Positions 23,308-36,897 of a stretch of DNA of 64,000 bases are shown here, one piece after another. This DNA is from Acanthosepion esculentum. Its lineage: Eukaryota; Mollusca; Cephalopoda; Sepiida; Sepiidae. The stretch's first letter is position 1; the number at the start of each line of letters is the position of its first letter. Where the stretch lies: NCBI GenBank assembly GCA_964036315.1, contig OZ038517.1, positions 58,107,832 through 58,171,831 on the forward strand, read 5' to 3'. The translations under genes and the position numbers were made by a program. Under the pieces are notes generated by a model. It was not told the DNA's origin and ran no database searches. It saw only the letters and a program-made list of their open reading frames with translations.

Positions 23308-25477
23308 AAATTATTGAAAATCGATATGGTATCGATCAGAAAATATTGATTTTGACAATTTCCAACAGTTTACAGAAAGTTTTATTGCAAATATTAAGTT
23401 TTACAAACTTTTGAAAAATATTGAAATTTCAATGCAAAAGCAAGCATTTCTAGCTTGTTTTTCAACGTTAAACACGCTAGTTTGAAAATTGAATGTGCTG
23501 TTTGAAATCATTAGAAAACCAATAAAATTATTGAAAATCGATATGGTATCGATCAGAAAATATTGATTTTGACAATTTCCAACAGTTTACACAAAGTTTT
23601 ATTGCAAATATTAAGTTTTACAAACTTTTGAAAAATATTGAAATTTCAATGCAAAAGCAAGCAATTCTAGCTAGTTTTTCAACGTTAAACACGCTAGTTT
23701 GAAAATTGAATGTGCTGTTTGAAATCATTAGAAAACCAATAAAATTATTGAAAATCGATATGGTATGGATCAGATTATATTGATTTTGACAATTTCCAAC
23801 AATTTACACAAAGTTTTATTGCAAATATTAAGTTTTACAAACTTTCGAAAAATATTGAAATTTCAATGCAAAAGCAAGCATTTCTAGCTTGTTTTTCAAC
23901 GTTAAACACGCTAGTTTGAAAATTGAATGTGCTGTTTGAAATCATTAGAAAACCAATAAAATTATTGAAAATCGATATGGTATCGATCAGAAAATATTGA
24001 TTTTGACAATTTCCAACAGTTTACACAAAGTTTTATTGCAAATATTAAGTTTTACAAACTTTTGAAAAATATTGAAATTTCAATGCAAAAGCAAGCATTT
24101 CTAGCTAGTTATTCAACGTTAAACACGCTAGTTTGAAAATTGAATGTGCTGTTTGAAATCATTAGAAAACCAATAAAATTATTGAAAATCGATATGGTAT
24201 CGATCAGAAAATATTGATTTTGACAATTTCCAACAGTTTACACAAAGTTTTATTGCAAATATTAAGTTTTACAAACTTTTGAAAAATATTGAAATTTCAA
24301 TGCAAAAGCATGCATTTCTAGCTTGTTTTTCAACGTTAAACACGCTAGTTTGAAAATTGAATGTGCTGTTTGAAATCATTAGAAAACCAATTAAAATTAT
24401 TGAAAATCGATATGGTATCGATCAGAAAATATTGATTTTGACAATTTCCAACAGTTTACACAAAGTTTTATTGCAAATATTAAGTTTTACAAATTTTGAA
24501 AAATATTGAAATTTCAATGCAAAAGCAAGCATTTCTAGCTTGTTTTTCAACGTTAAACACGCTAGTTTGAAAATTGAATGTGCTGTTTGAAATCATTAGA
24601 AAACCAATAAAATTATTGAAAATCGATATGGTATCGATCAGAAAATATTGATTTTGACAATTTCCAACAGTTTACACAAAGTTTTATTGCAAATATTAAG
24701 TTTTACAAACTTTTGAAAAATATTGAAATTTCAATGCAAAAGCAAGCATTCTAGCTAGTTTTTCAACGTTAAACACGCTAGTTTGAAAATTGAATGTGCT
24801 GTTTGAAATCATTAGAAAACCAATAAAATTATTGAAAATCGATATGGTATCGATCAGAAAATATTGATTTTGACAATTTCCAACAGTTTACACAAAGTTT
24901 TATTGCAAATATTAAGTTTTACAAACTTTTGAAAAATATTGAAATTTCAATGCAAAAGCAAGCAATTCTAGCTAGTTTTTCAACGTTAAACACGCTAGTT
25001 TGAAAATTGAATGTGCTGTTTGAAATCATTAGAAAACCAATAAAATTATTGAAAATCGATATGGTATGGATCAGATTATATTGATTTTGACAATTTCCAA
25101 CAATTTACACAAAGTTTTATTGCAAATATTAAGTTTTACAAACTTTCGAAAAATATTGAAATTTCAATGCAAAAGCAAGCATTTCTAGCTTGTTTTTCAA
25201 CGTTAAACACGCTAGTTTGAAAATTGAATGTGCTGTTTGAAATCATTAGAAAACCAATTAAAATTATTGAAAATCGATATGGTATCGATCAGAAAATATT
25301 TATTTTGACAATTTCCAACAGTTTACACAAAGTTTTATTGCAAATATTAAGTTTTACAAACTTTCGAAAAATATTGAAATTTCAATGCAAAAGCAATCAT
25401 TTCTAGCTTGTTTTTCAACGTTAAACACGCTAGTTTGAAAATTGAATGTGCTGTTTGAAATCATTAGAAAACCAATA
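23308..25477. repeat. Ten-unit stretch with relatives of the 8-unit repeat
   Basis: These units share markers with later blocks: TATGGATCAGATTA at 23766 and 25067, CATGCATTT near 24307, the CAAATTTTG deletion near 24490, GCATTCTAG near 24748 and CAATCATTT near 25394. One-base insertions turn CCAATAAAATT into CCAATTAAAATT near 24390 and 25258. The second insertion opens the spurious forward frame 25224-25406. CAATTTACAC replaces CAGTTTACAC in the CAGATTA units. Confidence 0.7.
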
Positions 25478-26562
25478 AAATTATTGAAAATCGATATGGT
25501 ATCGATCAGAAAATATTGATTTTGACAATTTCCAACAGTTTACACAAAGTTTTATTGCAAATATTAAGTTTTACAAACTTTTGAAAAATATTGAAATTTC
25601 AATGCAAAAGCAAGCATTTCTAGCTAGTTATTCAACGTTAAACACGCTAGTTTGAAAATTGAATGTGCTGTTTGAAATCATTAGAAAACCAATAAAATTA
25701 TTGAAAATCGATATGGTATCGATCAGAAAATATTGATTTTGACAATTTCCAACAGTTTACACAAAGTTTTATTGCAAATATTAAGTTTTACAAACTTTTG
25801 AAAAATATTGAAATTTCAAAGCAAAAGCATGCATTTCTAGCTAGTTTTTCAACGTTAAACACGCTAGTTTGAAAATTGAATGTGCTGTTTGAAATCATTA
25901 GAAAACCAATAAAATTATTGAAAATCGATATGGTATCGATCAGAAAATATTGATTTTGACAATTTCCAACAGTTTACACAAAGTTTTATTGCAAATATTA
26001 AGTTTTACAAACTTTTGAAAAATATTGAAATTTCAATGCAAAAGCAAGCATTTCTAGCTAGTTTTTCAACGTTAAACACGCTAGTTTGAAAATTGAATGT
26101 GCTGTTTGAAATCATTAGAAAACCAATAAAATTATTGAAAATCGATATGGTATCGATCAGAAAATATTGATTTTGACAATTTCCAACAGTTTACACAAAG
26201 TTTTATTGCAAATATTAAGTTTTACAAACTTTTGAAAAATATTGAAATTTCAATGCAAAAGCAAGCAATTCTAGCTAGTTTTTCAACGTTAAACACGCTA
26301 GTTTGAAAATTGAATGTGCTGTTTGAAATCATTAGAAAACCAATAAAATTATTGAAAATCGATATGGTATGGATAAGAAAATATTGATTTTGACAATTTC
26401 CAACAGTTTACACAAAGTTTTATTGCAAATATTAAGTTTTACAAACTTTCGAAAAATATTGAAATTTCAATGCAAAAGCTAGCATTTCTAGCTTGTTTTT
26501 CAACGTTAAACACGCTAGTTTGAAAATTGAATGTGCTGTTTGAAATCATTAGAAAACCAATA

Positions 26563-26868
26563 AAATTATTGAAAATCGATATGGTATCGATCAGAAAATA
26601 TTGATTTTGACAATTTCCAACAGTTTACACAAAGTTTTATTGCAAATATTAAGTTTTACAAACTTTTGAAAAATATTGAAATTTCAATGCAAATTTTGTC
26701 AATTCCCAACAGTTTACACAAAGTTTTATTGTAAATATTAAGTTTTACAAACTTTTTAAAAATATTGAAATTTCAATGCAAAAGCAAGCATTTCTAGCTA
26801 GTTTTTCAACGTTAAACACGCTAGTTTGAAAATTGAATGTGCTGTTTGAAATCATTAGAAAACCAATA
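26563..26868. repeat. 306-bp fused unit 2
   Basis: It has the same breakpoint as unit 1 (left part ends 26692). It lies 3561 bases after the first, which is 16 units plus 89. It reads ATTCCCAACAG. It belongs to the 8-unit repeat. Confidence 0.92.
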
Positions 26869-28387
26869 AAATTATTGAAAATCGATATGGTATCGATCAG
26901 AAAATATTGATTTTGACAATTTCCAACAGTTTACACAAAGTTTTATTGCAAATATTAAGTTTTACAAACTTTTGAAAAATATTGAAATTTCAATGCAAAA
27001 GCAAGCAATTCTAGCTAGTTTTTCAACGTTAAACACGCTAGTTTGAAAATTGAATGTGCTGTTTGAAATCATTAGAAAACCAATAAAATTATTGAAAATC
27101 GATATGGTATGGATCAGATTATATTGATTTTGACAATTTCCAACAATTTACACAAAGTTTTATTGCAAATATTAAGTTTTACAAACTTTCGAAAAATATT
27201 GAAATTTCAATGCAAAAGCAAGCATTTCTAGCTTGTTTTTCAACGTTAAACACGCTAGTTTGAAAATTGAATGTGCTGTTTGAAATCATTAGAAAACCAA
27301 TAAAATTATTGAAAATCGATATGGTATCGATCAGAAAATATTGATTTTGACAATTTCCAACAGTTTACACAAAGTTTTATTGCAAATATTAAGTTTTACA
27401 AACTTTTGAAAAATATTGAAATTTCAATGCAAAAGCAAGCATTTCTAGCTAGTTATTCAACGTTAAACACGCTAGTTTGAAAATTGAATGTGCTGTTTGA
27501 AATCATTAGAAAACCAATAAAATTATTGAAAATCGATATGGTATCGATCAGAAAATATTGATTTTGACAATTTCCAACAGTTTACACAAAGTTTTATTGC
27601 AAATATTAAGTTTTACAAACTTTTGAAAAATATTGAAATTTCAAAGCAAAAGCATGCATTTCTAGCTAGTTTTTCAACGTTAAACACGCTAGTTTGAAAA
27701 TTGAATGTGCTGTTTGAAATCATTAGAAAACCAATAAAATTATTGAAAATCGATATGGTATCGATCAGAAAATATTGATTTTGACAATTTCCAACAGTTT
27801 ACACAAAGTTTTATTGCAAATATTAAGTTTTACAAACTTTTGAAAAATATTGAAATTTCAATGCAAAAGCAAGCATTTCTAGCTAGTTTTTCAACGTTAA
27901 ACACGCTAGTTTGAAAATTGAATGTGCTGTTTGAAATCATTAGAAAACCAATAAAATTATTGAAAATCGATATGGTATCGATCAGAAAATATTGATTTTG
28001 ACAATTTCCAACAGTTTACACAAAGTTTTATTGCAAATATTAAGTTTTACAAACTTTTGAAAAATATTGAAATTTCAATGCAAAAGCAAGCAATTCTAGC
28101 TAGTTTTTCAACGTTAAACACGCTAGTTTGAAAATTGAATGTGCTGTTTGAAATCATTAGAAAACCAATAAAATTATTGAAAATCGATATGGTATGGATA
28201 AGAAAATATTGATTTTGACAATTTCCAACAGTTTACACAAAGTTTTATTGCAAATATTAAGTTTTACAAACTTTCGAAAAATATTGAAATTTCAATGCAA
28301 AAGCTAGCATTTCTAGCTTGTTTTTCAACGTTAAACACGCTAGTTTGAAAATTGAATGTGCTGTTTGAAATCATTAGAAAACCAATA

Positions 28388-28693
28388 AAATTATTGAAAA
28401 TCGATATGGTATCGATCAGAAAATATTGATTTTGACAATTTCCAACAGTTTACACAAAGTTTTATTGCAAATATTAAGTTTTACAAACTTTTGAAAAATA
28501 TTGAAATTTCAATGCAAATTTTGTCAATTCCCAACAGTTTACACAAAGTTTTATTGTAAATATTAAGTTTTACAAACTTTTTAAAAATATTGAAATTTCA
28601 ATGCAAAAGCAAGCATTTCTAGCTAGTTTTTCAACGTTAAACACGCTAGTTTGAAAATTGAATGTGCTGTTTGAAATCATTAGAAAACCAATA
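28388..28693. repeat. 306-bp fused unit 3
   Basis: The left part ends at 28517. It lies exactly 1825 bases (8 units plus 89) after fused unit 2 and has the same breakpoint and the ATTCCCAACAG variant. Confidence 0.92.
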
Positions 28694-29344
28694 AAATTAT
28701 TGAAAATCGATATGGTATCGATCAGAAAATATTGATTTTGACAATTTCCAACAGTTTACACAAAGTTTTATTGCAAATATTAAGTTTTACAAACTTTTGA
28801 AAAATATTGAAATTTCAATGCAAAAGCAAGCAATTTTAGCTAGTTTTTCAACGTTAAACACGCTAGTTTGAAAATTGAATGTGCTGTTTGAAATCATTAG
28901 AAAACCAATAAAATTATTGAAAATCGATATGGTATGGATCAGATTATATTGATTTTGACAATTTCCAACAATTTACACAAAGTTTTATTGCAAATATTAA
29001 GTTTTACAAACTTTCGAAAAATATTGAAATTTCAATGCAAAAGCAAGCATTTCTAGCTTGTTTTTCAACGTTAAACACGCTAGTTTGAAAATTGAATGTG
29101 CTGTTTGAAATCATTAGAAAACCAATAAAATTATTGAAAATCGATATGGTATCGATCAGAAAATATTGATTTTGACAATTTCCAACAGTTTACACAAAGT
29201 TTTATTGCAAATATTAAGTTTTACAAACTTTTGAAAAATATTGAAATTTCAATGCAAAAGCAAGCATTTCTAGCTAGTTATTCAACGTTAAACACGCTAG
29301 TTTGAAAATTGAATGTGCTGTTTGAAATCATTAGAAAACCAATA

Positions 29345-30643
29345 AAATTATTGAAAATCGATATGGTATCGATCAGAAAATATTGATTTTGACAACTTCC
29401 AACAGTTTACACAAAGTTTTATTGCAAATATTAAGTTTTACAAATTTTGAAAAATATTGAAATTTCAATGCAAAAGCAAGCATTTCTAGCTTGTTTTTCA
29501 ACGTTAAACACGCTAGTTTGAAAATTGAATGTGCTGTTTGAAATCATTAGAAAACCAATAAAATTATTGAAAATCGATATGGTATCGATCAGAAAATATT
29601 GATTTTGACAATTTCCAACAGTTTACACAAAGTTTTATTGCAAATATTAAGTTTTACAAACTTTTGAAAAATATTGAAATTTCAATGCAAAAGCAAGCAT
29701 TCTAGCTAGTTTTTCAACGTTAAACACGCTAGTTTGAAAATTGAATGTGCTGTTTGAAATCATTAGAAAACCAATAAAATTATTGAAAATCGATATGGTA
29801 TCGATCAGAAAATATTGATTTTGACAATTTCCAACATTTTACACAAAGTTTTATTGCAAATATTAAGTTTTACAAACTTTTGAAAAATATTGAAATTTCA
29901 ATGCAAAAGCAAGCATTCTAGCTAGTTTTTCAACGTTAAACACGCTAGTTTGAAAATTGAATGTGCTGTTTGAAATCATTAGAAAACCAATAAAATTATT
30001 GAAAATCGATATGGTATCGATCAGAAAATATTGATTTTGACAATTTCCAACAGTTTACACAAAGTTTTATTGCAAATATTAAGTTTTACAAACTTTTGAA
30101 AAATATTGAAATTTCAATGCAAAAGCAAGCAATTCTAGCTAGTTTTTCAACGTTAAACACGCTAGTTTGAAAATTGAATGTGCTGTTTGAAATCATTAGA
30201 AAACCAATAAAATTATTGAAAATCGATATGGTATCGATCAGAAAATATTGATTTTGACAATTTCCAACAGTTTACACAAAATTTTATTGCAAATATTAAG
30301 TTTTACAAACTTTCGAAAAATATTGAAATTTCAATGCAAAAGCAATCATTTCTAGCTTGTTTTTCAACGTTAAACACGCTAGTTTGAAAATTGAATGTGC
30401 TGTTTGAAATCATTAGAAAACCAATAAAATTATTGAAAATCGATATGGTATCGATCAGAAAATATTGATTTTGACAATTTCCAACAGTTTACACAAAGTT
30501 TTATTGCAAATATTAAGTTTTACAAACTTTTGAAAAATATTGAAATTTCAATGCAAAAGCAAGCATTTCTAGCTAGTTATTCAACGTTAAACACGCTAGT
30601 TTGAAAATTGAATGTGCTGTTTGAAATCATTAGAAAACCAATA
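29345..30643. repeat. Six-unit stretch rearranged relative to 24.4-25.5 kb
   Basis: The order CAAATTTTG unit, GCATTCTAG unit, GCATTCTAG unit, E, CAATCATTT unit, A resembles the order near 24390-25690, but with the GCATTCTAG unit doubled and the CAGATTA unit missing. Private changes are GACAACTTCC (29394), CAACATTTTACAC (about 29835) and AAAATTTTATTG (about 30280). Confidence 0.65.
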
Positions 30644-30949
30644 AAATTATTGAAAATCGATATGGTATCGATCAGAAAATATTGATTTTGACAATTTCCA
30701 ACAGTTTACACAAAGTTTTATTGCAAATATTAAGTTTTACAAACTTTTGAAAAATATTGAAATTTCAATGCAAATTTTGTCAATTCCCAACAGTTTACAC
30801 AAAGTTTTATTGTAAATATTAAGTTTTACAAACTTTTTAAAAATATTGAAATTTCAATGCAAAAGCAAGCATTTCTAGCTAGTTTTTCAACGTTAAACAC
30901 GCTAGTTTGAAAATTGAATGTGCTGTTTGAAATCATTAGAAAACCAATA
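30644..30949. repeat. 306-bp fused unit 4
   Basis: The left part ends at 30773. Distance from unit 3 is 2256, which is 10 units plus 89 less three one-base deletions found between them. Same breakpoint and ATTCCCAACAG. Confidence 0.92.
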
Positions 30950-31166
30950 AAATTATTGAAAATCGATATGGTATCGATCAGAAAATATTGATTTTGACAA
31001 TTTCCAACAGTTTACACAAAGTTTTATTGTAAATATTAAGTTTTACAAACTTTTGAAAAATATTGAAATTTCAATGCAAAAGCAAGCATTTCTTGCTTGT
31101 TTTTCAACGTTAAACACGCTAGTTTGAAAATTGAATGTGCTGTTTGAAATCATTAGAAAACCAATA

Positions 31167-31383
31167 AAATTATTGAAAATCGATATGGTATCGATCAGAA
31201 AATATTGATTTTGTCAATTTCCAACAGTTTACACAAAGTTTTATTGTAAATATTAAGTTTTACAAACTTTTTAAAAATATTGAAATTTCAATGCAAAAGC
31301 AAGCATTTCTAGCTTGTTTTTCAACGTTAAACACGCTAGTTTGAAAATTGAATGTGCTGTTTGAAATCATTAGAAAACCAATA
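31167..31383. repeat. Representative unit, subtype H
   Basis: Three linked changes define H: TTTTGTCAATT for TTTTGACAATT, TTGTAAATATT for TTGCAAATATT, and CTTTTTAAAAATA for CTTTTGAAAAATA. Full or partial H units occupy about 31-39.5 kb and supply the right part of all six fused units. Partial H units lack the third change (for example starting 33209 and 33860). Confidence 0.85.
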
Positions 31384-32685
31384 AAATTATTGAAAATCGA
31401 TATGGTATGGATAAGGAAATATTGATTTTGACAATTTCCAACAGTTTACACAAAGTTTTATTGCAAATATTAAGTTTTACAAACTTTTGAAAAATATTGA
31501 AATTTCAATGCAAAAGCAAGCATTTCTAGCTTGTTTTTCAACGTTAAACACGCTAGTTTGAAAATTGAATGTGCTGTTTGAAATCATTAGAAAACCAATA
31601 AAATTATTGAAAATCGATATGGTATCGATCAGAAAATATTGATTTTGACAATTTCCAACAGTTTACACAAAGTTTTATTGTAAATATTAAGTTTTACAAA
31701 CTTTTGAAACATATTGAAATTTCAATGCAAAAGCAAGCATTTCTTGCTTGTTTTTCAACGTTAAACACGCTAGTTTGAAAATTGAATGTGCTGTTTGAAA
31801 TCATTAGAAAACCAATAAAATTATTGAAAATCGATATGGTATCGATCAGAAAATATTGATTTTGTCAATTTCCAACAGTTTACACAAAGTTTTATTGTAA
31901 ATATTAAGTTTTACAAACTTTTTAAAAATATTGAAATTTCAATGCAAAAGCAAGCATTTCTAGCTTGTTTTTCAACGTTAAACACGCTAGTTTGAAAATT
32001 GAATGTGCTGTTTGAAATCATTAGAAAACCAATAAAATTATCGAAAATCGATATGGTATCGATCAGAAAATATTGATTTTGACAATTTCCAACAGTTCAC
32101 ACAAAGTTTTATTGCAAATATTAAGTTTTACAAACTTTTGAAAAATATTGAAATTTCAATGCAAAAGCAAGCATTTCTAGCTAGTTTTTCAACGTTAAAC
32201 ACGCTAGTTTCAAAATTGAATGTGCTGTTTGAAATCATTAGAAAACCAATAAAATTATTGAAAATCGATATGGTATCGATCAGAAAATATTGATTTTGAC
32301 AATTTCCAACAGTTTACACAAAGTTTTATTGTAAATATTAAGTTTTACAAACTTTTGAAAAATATTGAAATTTCAATGCAAAAGCAAGCATTTCTTGCTT
32401 GTTTTTCAACGTTAAACACGCTAGTTTGAAAATTGAATGTGCTGTTTGAAATCATTAGAAAACCAATAAAATTATTGAAAATCGATATGGTATCGATCAG
32501 AAAATATTGATTTTGTCAATTTCCAACAGTTTACACAAAGTTTTATTGTAAATATTAAGTTTTACAAACTTTTTAAAAATATTGAAATTTCAATGCAAAA
32601 GCAAGCATTTCTAGCTTGTTTTTCAACGTTAAACACGCTAGTTTGAAAATTGAATGTGCTGTTTGAAATCATTAGAAAACCAATA

Positions 32686-32991
32686 AAATTATTGAAAATC
32701 GATATGGTATGGATAAGGAAATATTGATTTTGACAATTTCCAACAGTTTACACAAAGTTTTATTGCAAATATTAAGTTTTACAAACTTTAGAAAAATATT
32801 GAAATTTCAATGCAAATTTTGTCAATTCCCAACAGTTTACACAAAGTTTTATTGTAAATATTAAGTTTTACAAACTTTTTAAAAATATTGAAATTTCAAT
32901 GCAAAAGCAAGCATTTCTAGCTAGTTTTTCAACGTTAAACACGCTAGTTTGAAAATTGAATGTGCTGTTTGAAATCATTAGAAAACCAATA
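32686..32991. repeat. 306-bp fused unit 5
   Basis: The left part carries TATGGATAAGG and ACTTTAGAAAA and ends at 32815; the same breakpoint follows. It lies 2042 bases (9 units plus 89) after fused unit 4 and occupies the third position of a 3-unit repeat. Confidence 0.92.
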
Positions 32992-34727
32992 AAATTATTG
33001 AAAATCGATATGGTATCGATCAGAAAATATTGATTTTGAGAATTTCCAACAGTTTACACAAAGTTTTATTGTAAATATTAAGTTTTACAAACTTTTGAAA
33101 AATATTGAAATTTCAATGCAAAAGCAAGCATTTCTAGCTTGTTTTTCAACGTTAAACACGCTAGTTTGAAAATTGAATGTGCTGTTTGAAATCATTAGAA
33201 AACCAATAAAATTATTGAAAATCGATATGGTATCGATCAGAAAATATTGATTTTGTCAATTTCCAACAGTTTACACAAAGTTTTATTGTAAATATTAAGT
33301 TTTACAAACTTTTGAAAAATATTGAAATTTCAATGCAAAAGCAAGCATTTCTAGCTAGTTTTTCAACGTTAAACACGCTAGTTTGAAAATTGAATGTGCT
33401 GTTTGAAATCATTAGAAAACCAATAAAATTATTGAAAATCGATATGGTATCGATCAGAAAATATTGATTTTGACAATTTCCAACAGTTTACACAAAGTTT
33501 TATTGCAAATATTAAGTTTTACAAACTTTTTAAAAATATTGAAATTTCAATGCAAAAGCAAGCATTTCTAGCTTGTTTTTCAACGTTAAACACGCTAGTT
33601 TGAAAATTGAATGTGCTGTTTGAAATCATTAGAAAACCAATAAAATTATTGAAAATCGATATGGTATCGATCAGAAAATATTAATTTTGAGAATTTCCAA
33701 CAGTTTACACAAAGTTTTATTGTAAATATTAAGTTTTACAAACTTTTGAAAAATATTGAAATTTCAATGCAAAAGCAAGCATTTCTAGCTTGTTTTTCAA
33801 CGTTAAACACGCTAGTTTGAAAATTGAATGTGCTGTTTGAAATCATTAGAAAACCAATAAAATTATTGAAAATCGATATGGTATCGATCAGAAAATATTG
33901 ATTTTGTCAATTTCCAACAGTTTACACAAAGTTTTATTGTAAATATTAAGTTTTACAAACTTTTGAAAAATATTGAAATTTCAATGCAAAAGCAAGCATT
34001 TCTAGCTAGTTTTTCAACGTTAAACACGCTAGTTTGAAAATTGAATGTGCTGTTTGAAATCATTAGAAAACCAATAAAATTATTGAAAATCGATATGGTA
34101 TCGATCAGAAAATATTGATTTTGACAATTTCCAACAGTTTACACAAAGTTTTATTGTAAATATTAAGTTTTACAAACTTTTGAAACATATTGAAATTTCA
34201 ATGCAAATGCAAGCATTTCTTGCTTGTTTTTCAACGTTAAACACGCTAGTTTGAAAATTGAATGTGCTGTTTGAAATCATTAGAAAACCAATAAAATTAT
34301 TGAAAATCGATATGGTATCGATCAGAAAATATTGATTTTGTCAATTTCCAACAGTTTACACAAAGTTTTATTGTAAATATTAAGTTTTACAAACTTTTTA
34401 AAAATATTGAAATTTCAATGCAAAAGCAAGCATTTCTAGCTTGTTTTTCAACGTTAAACACGCTAGTTTGAAAATTGAATGTGCTGTTTGAAATCATTAG
34501 AAAACCAATAAAATTATCGAAAATCGATATGGTATCGATCAGAAAATATTGATTTTGACAATTTCCAACAGTTCACACAAAGTTTTATTGCAAATATTAA
34601 GTTTTACAAACTTTTGAAAAATATTGAAATTTCAATGCAAAAGCAAGCATTTCTAGCTAGTTTTTCAACGTTAAACACGCTAGTTTCAAAATTGAATGTG
34701 CTGTTTGAAATCATTAGAAAACCAATA
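32992..34727. repeat. Eight units of the H zone with 651-bp and 2476-bp echoes
   Basis: GAGAATTTCC occurs at 33038 and 33689, 651 apart, each followed by a GTCAATT unit with GCTAG. The units at 34077-34727 (TCTTGC with GAAACAT, H, TTATCG with GTTCACAC and GTTTCAAAA) match 31601-32251; TCTTGC is displaced from 31742 to 34218, that is 2476 bases or 11 units plus 89. Confidence 0.75.
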
Positions 34728-36897
34728 AAATTATTGAAAATCGATATGGTATCGATCAGAAAATATTGATTTTGACAATTTCCAACAGTTTACACAAAGT
34801 TTTATTGCAAATATTAAGTTTTACAAACTTTTGAAAAATATTGAAATTTCAATGCAAAAGCAAGCATTTCTAGCTTGTTTTTCAACGTTAAACACGCTAG
34901 TTTGAAAATTGAATGTGCTGTTTGAAATCATTAGAAAACCAATAAAATTATTGAAAATCGATATGGTATCGATCAGAAAATATTGATTTTGACAATTTCC
35001 AACAGTTTACACAAAGTTTTATTGCAAATATTAAGTTTTACAAACTTTTGAAAAATATTGAAATTTCAATGCAAAAGCATGCATTTCTAGCGTGTTTTTC
35101 AACGTTAAACACGCTAGTTTGAAAATTGAATGTGCTGTTTGAAATCATTAGAAAACCAATAAAATTATTGAAAATCGATATGGTATCGATCAGAAAATAT
35201 TGATTTTGTCAATTTCCAACAGTTTACACAAAGTTTTATTGTAAATATTAAGTTTTACAAACTTTTGAAAAATATTGAAATTTCAATGCAAAAGCAAGCA
35301 TTTCTAGCTTGTTTTTCAACGTTAAACACGCTAGTTTGAAAATTGAATGTGCTGTTTGAAATCATTAGAAAACCAATAAAATTATTGAAAATCGATATGG
35401 TATCGATCAGAAAATATTGATTTTGACAATTTCCAACAGTTTACACAAAGTTTTATGGCAAATATTAAGTTTTACAAACTTTTTAAAAATATTGAAATTT
35501 CAATGCAAAAGCAAGCATTTCTAGCTAGTTTTTCAACGTTAAACACGCTAGTTTGAAAATTGAATGTGCTGTTTGAAATCATTAGAAAACCAATAAAATT
35601 ATCGAAAATCGATATGGTATCGATCAGAAAATATTGATTTTGACAATTTCCAACAGTTTACACAAAGTTTTATTGGAAATATTAAGTTTTACAAACTTTT
35701 GAAAAATATTGAAATTTCAATGCAAAAGCAAGCATTTCTAGCTTGTTTTTCAACGTTAAACACGCTAGTTTGAAAATTGAATGTGCTGTTTGAAATCATT
35801 AGAAAACCAATAAAATTATTGAAAATCGATATGGTATCGATCAGAAAATATTGATTTTGTCAATTTCCAACAGTTTACACAAAGTTTTATTGTAAATATT
35901 AAGTTTTACAAACTTTTTAAAAATATTGAAATTTCAATGCAAAAGCAAGCATTTCTAGCTTGTTTTTCAACGTTAAACACGCTAGTTTGAAAATTGAATG
36001 TGCTGTTTGAAATCATTAGAAAACCAATAAAATTATCGAAAATCGATATGGTATCGATCAGAAAATATTGATTTTGACAATTTCCAACAGTTTACACAAA
36101 GTTTTATTGGAAATATTAAGTTTTACAAACTTTCGAAAAATATTGAAATTTCAATGCAAAAGCAAGCATTTCTAGCTTGTTTTTCAACGTTAAACACGCT
36201 AGTTTGAAAATTGAATGTGCTGTTTGAAATCATTAGAAAACCAATAAAATTATTGAAAATCGATATGGTATCTATCAGAAAATATTGATTTTGACAATTT
36301 CCAACAGTTCACAAAAAGTTTTATTGCAAATATTAAGTTTTACAAACTTTTGAAAAATATTGAAATTTCAATGCAAAAGCAAGCATTTCTAGCTAGTTTT
36401 TCAACGTTAAACACGCTAGTTTGAAAATTGAATGTGCTGTTTGAAATCATTAGAAAACCAATAAAATTATTGAAAATCGATATGGTATCGATCAGAAAAT
36501 ATTGATTTTGACAATTTCCAACAGTTTACACAAAGTTTTATTGCAAATATTAAGTTTTACAAACTTTTGAAAAATATTGAAATTTCAATGCAAAAGCAAG
36601 CATTTCTAGCTTGTTTTTCAACGTTAAACACGCTAGTTTGAAAATTGAATGTGCTGTTTGAAATCATTAGAAAACCAATAAAATTATTGAAAATCGATAT
36701 GGTATCGATCAGAAAATATTGATTTTGACAATTTCCAACAGTTTACACAAAGTTTTATTGTAAATATTAAGTTTTACAAACTTTTGAAAAATATTGAAAT
36801 TTCAATGCAAAAGCAAGCATTTCTAGCTTGTTTTTCAACGTTAAACACGCTAGTTTGAAAATTGAATGTGCTGTTTGAAATCATTAGAAAACCAATA
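34728..36897. repeat. Ten units of mixed D, B and H types
   Basis: Included are a unit with CATGCATTTCTAGCGTG (about 35078-35094), a unit with TTTTATGGCAAAT (about 35452), and the block TTATCG/TTGGAAAT, H, TTATCG/TTGGAAAT with CTTTCG, TATCTAT with GTTCACA at 35596-36463. That block has a copy 3561 bases away at 39157-40024. Confidence 0.7.

Larger units (their letters stand above)
25478..29344. repeat. 8-unit higher-order repeat with fused unit (1825-bp period), about two copies
   Basis: Order is A, CATGCATTT with TTTCAAAGC, B, E, TATGGATAAG with GCTAGCATTT, fused unit, E, TATGGATCAGATTA. Markers recur 1825 bases apart: TTTCAAAGC near 25816 and 27641, GCTAGCATTT near 26479 and 28304, fused junctions 26689 and 28514, CAGATTA sites at 27110 and 28935. 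Confidence 0.9.
30950..32991. repeat. 3-unit higher-order repeat (651-bp period), three copies, H-rich
   Basis: The order TCTTGC unit, H unit, third unit is repeated three times. TCTTGC occurs at 31091, 31742 and 32393, each 651 apart. The third unit differs in each copy: TATGGATAAGG, then TTATCG with GTTCACAC and GTTTCAAAATTG, then the fused unit with TATGGATAAGG. Confidence 0.85.

Noticed and set aside
25224..25406. 60-residue forward open reading frame
   Set aside because: It is satellite sequence opened by a one-base insertion (CCAATTAAAATT near 25258) that shifts frame past a TGA present in ordinary units. No coding signal is seen.
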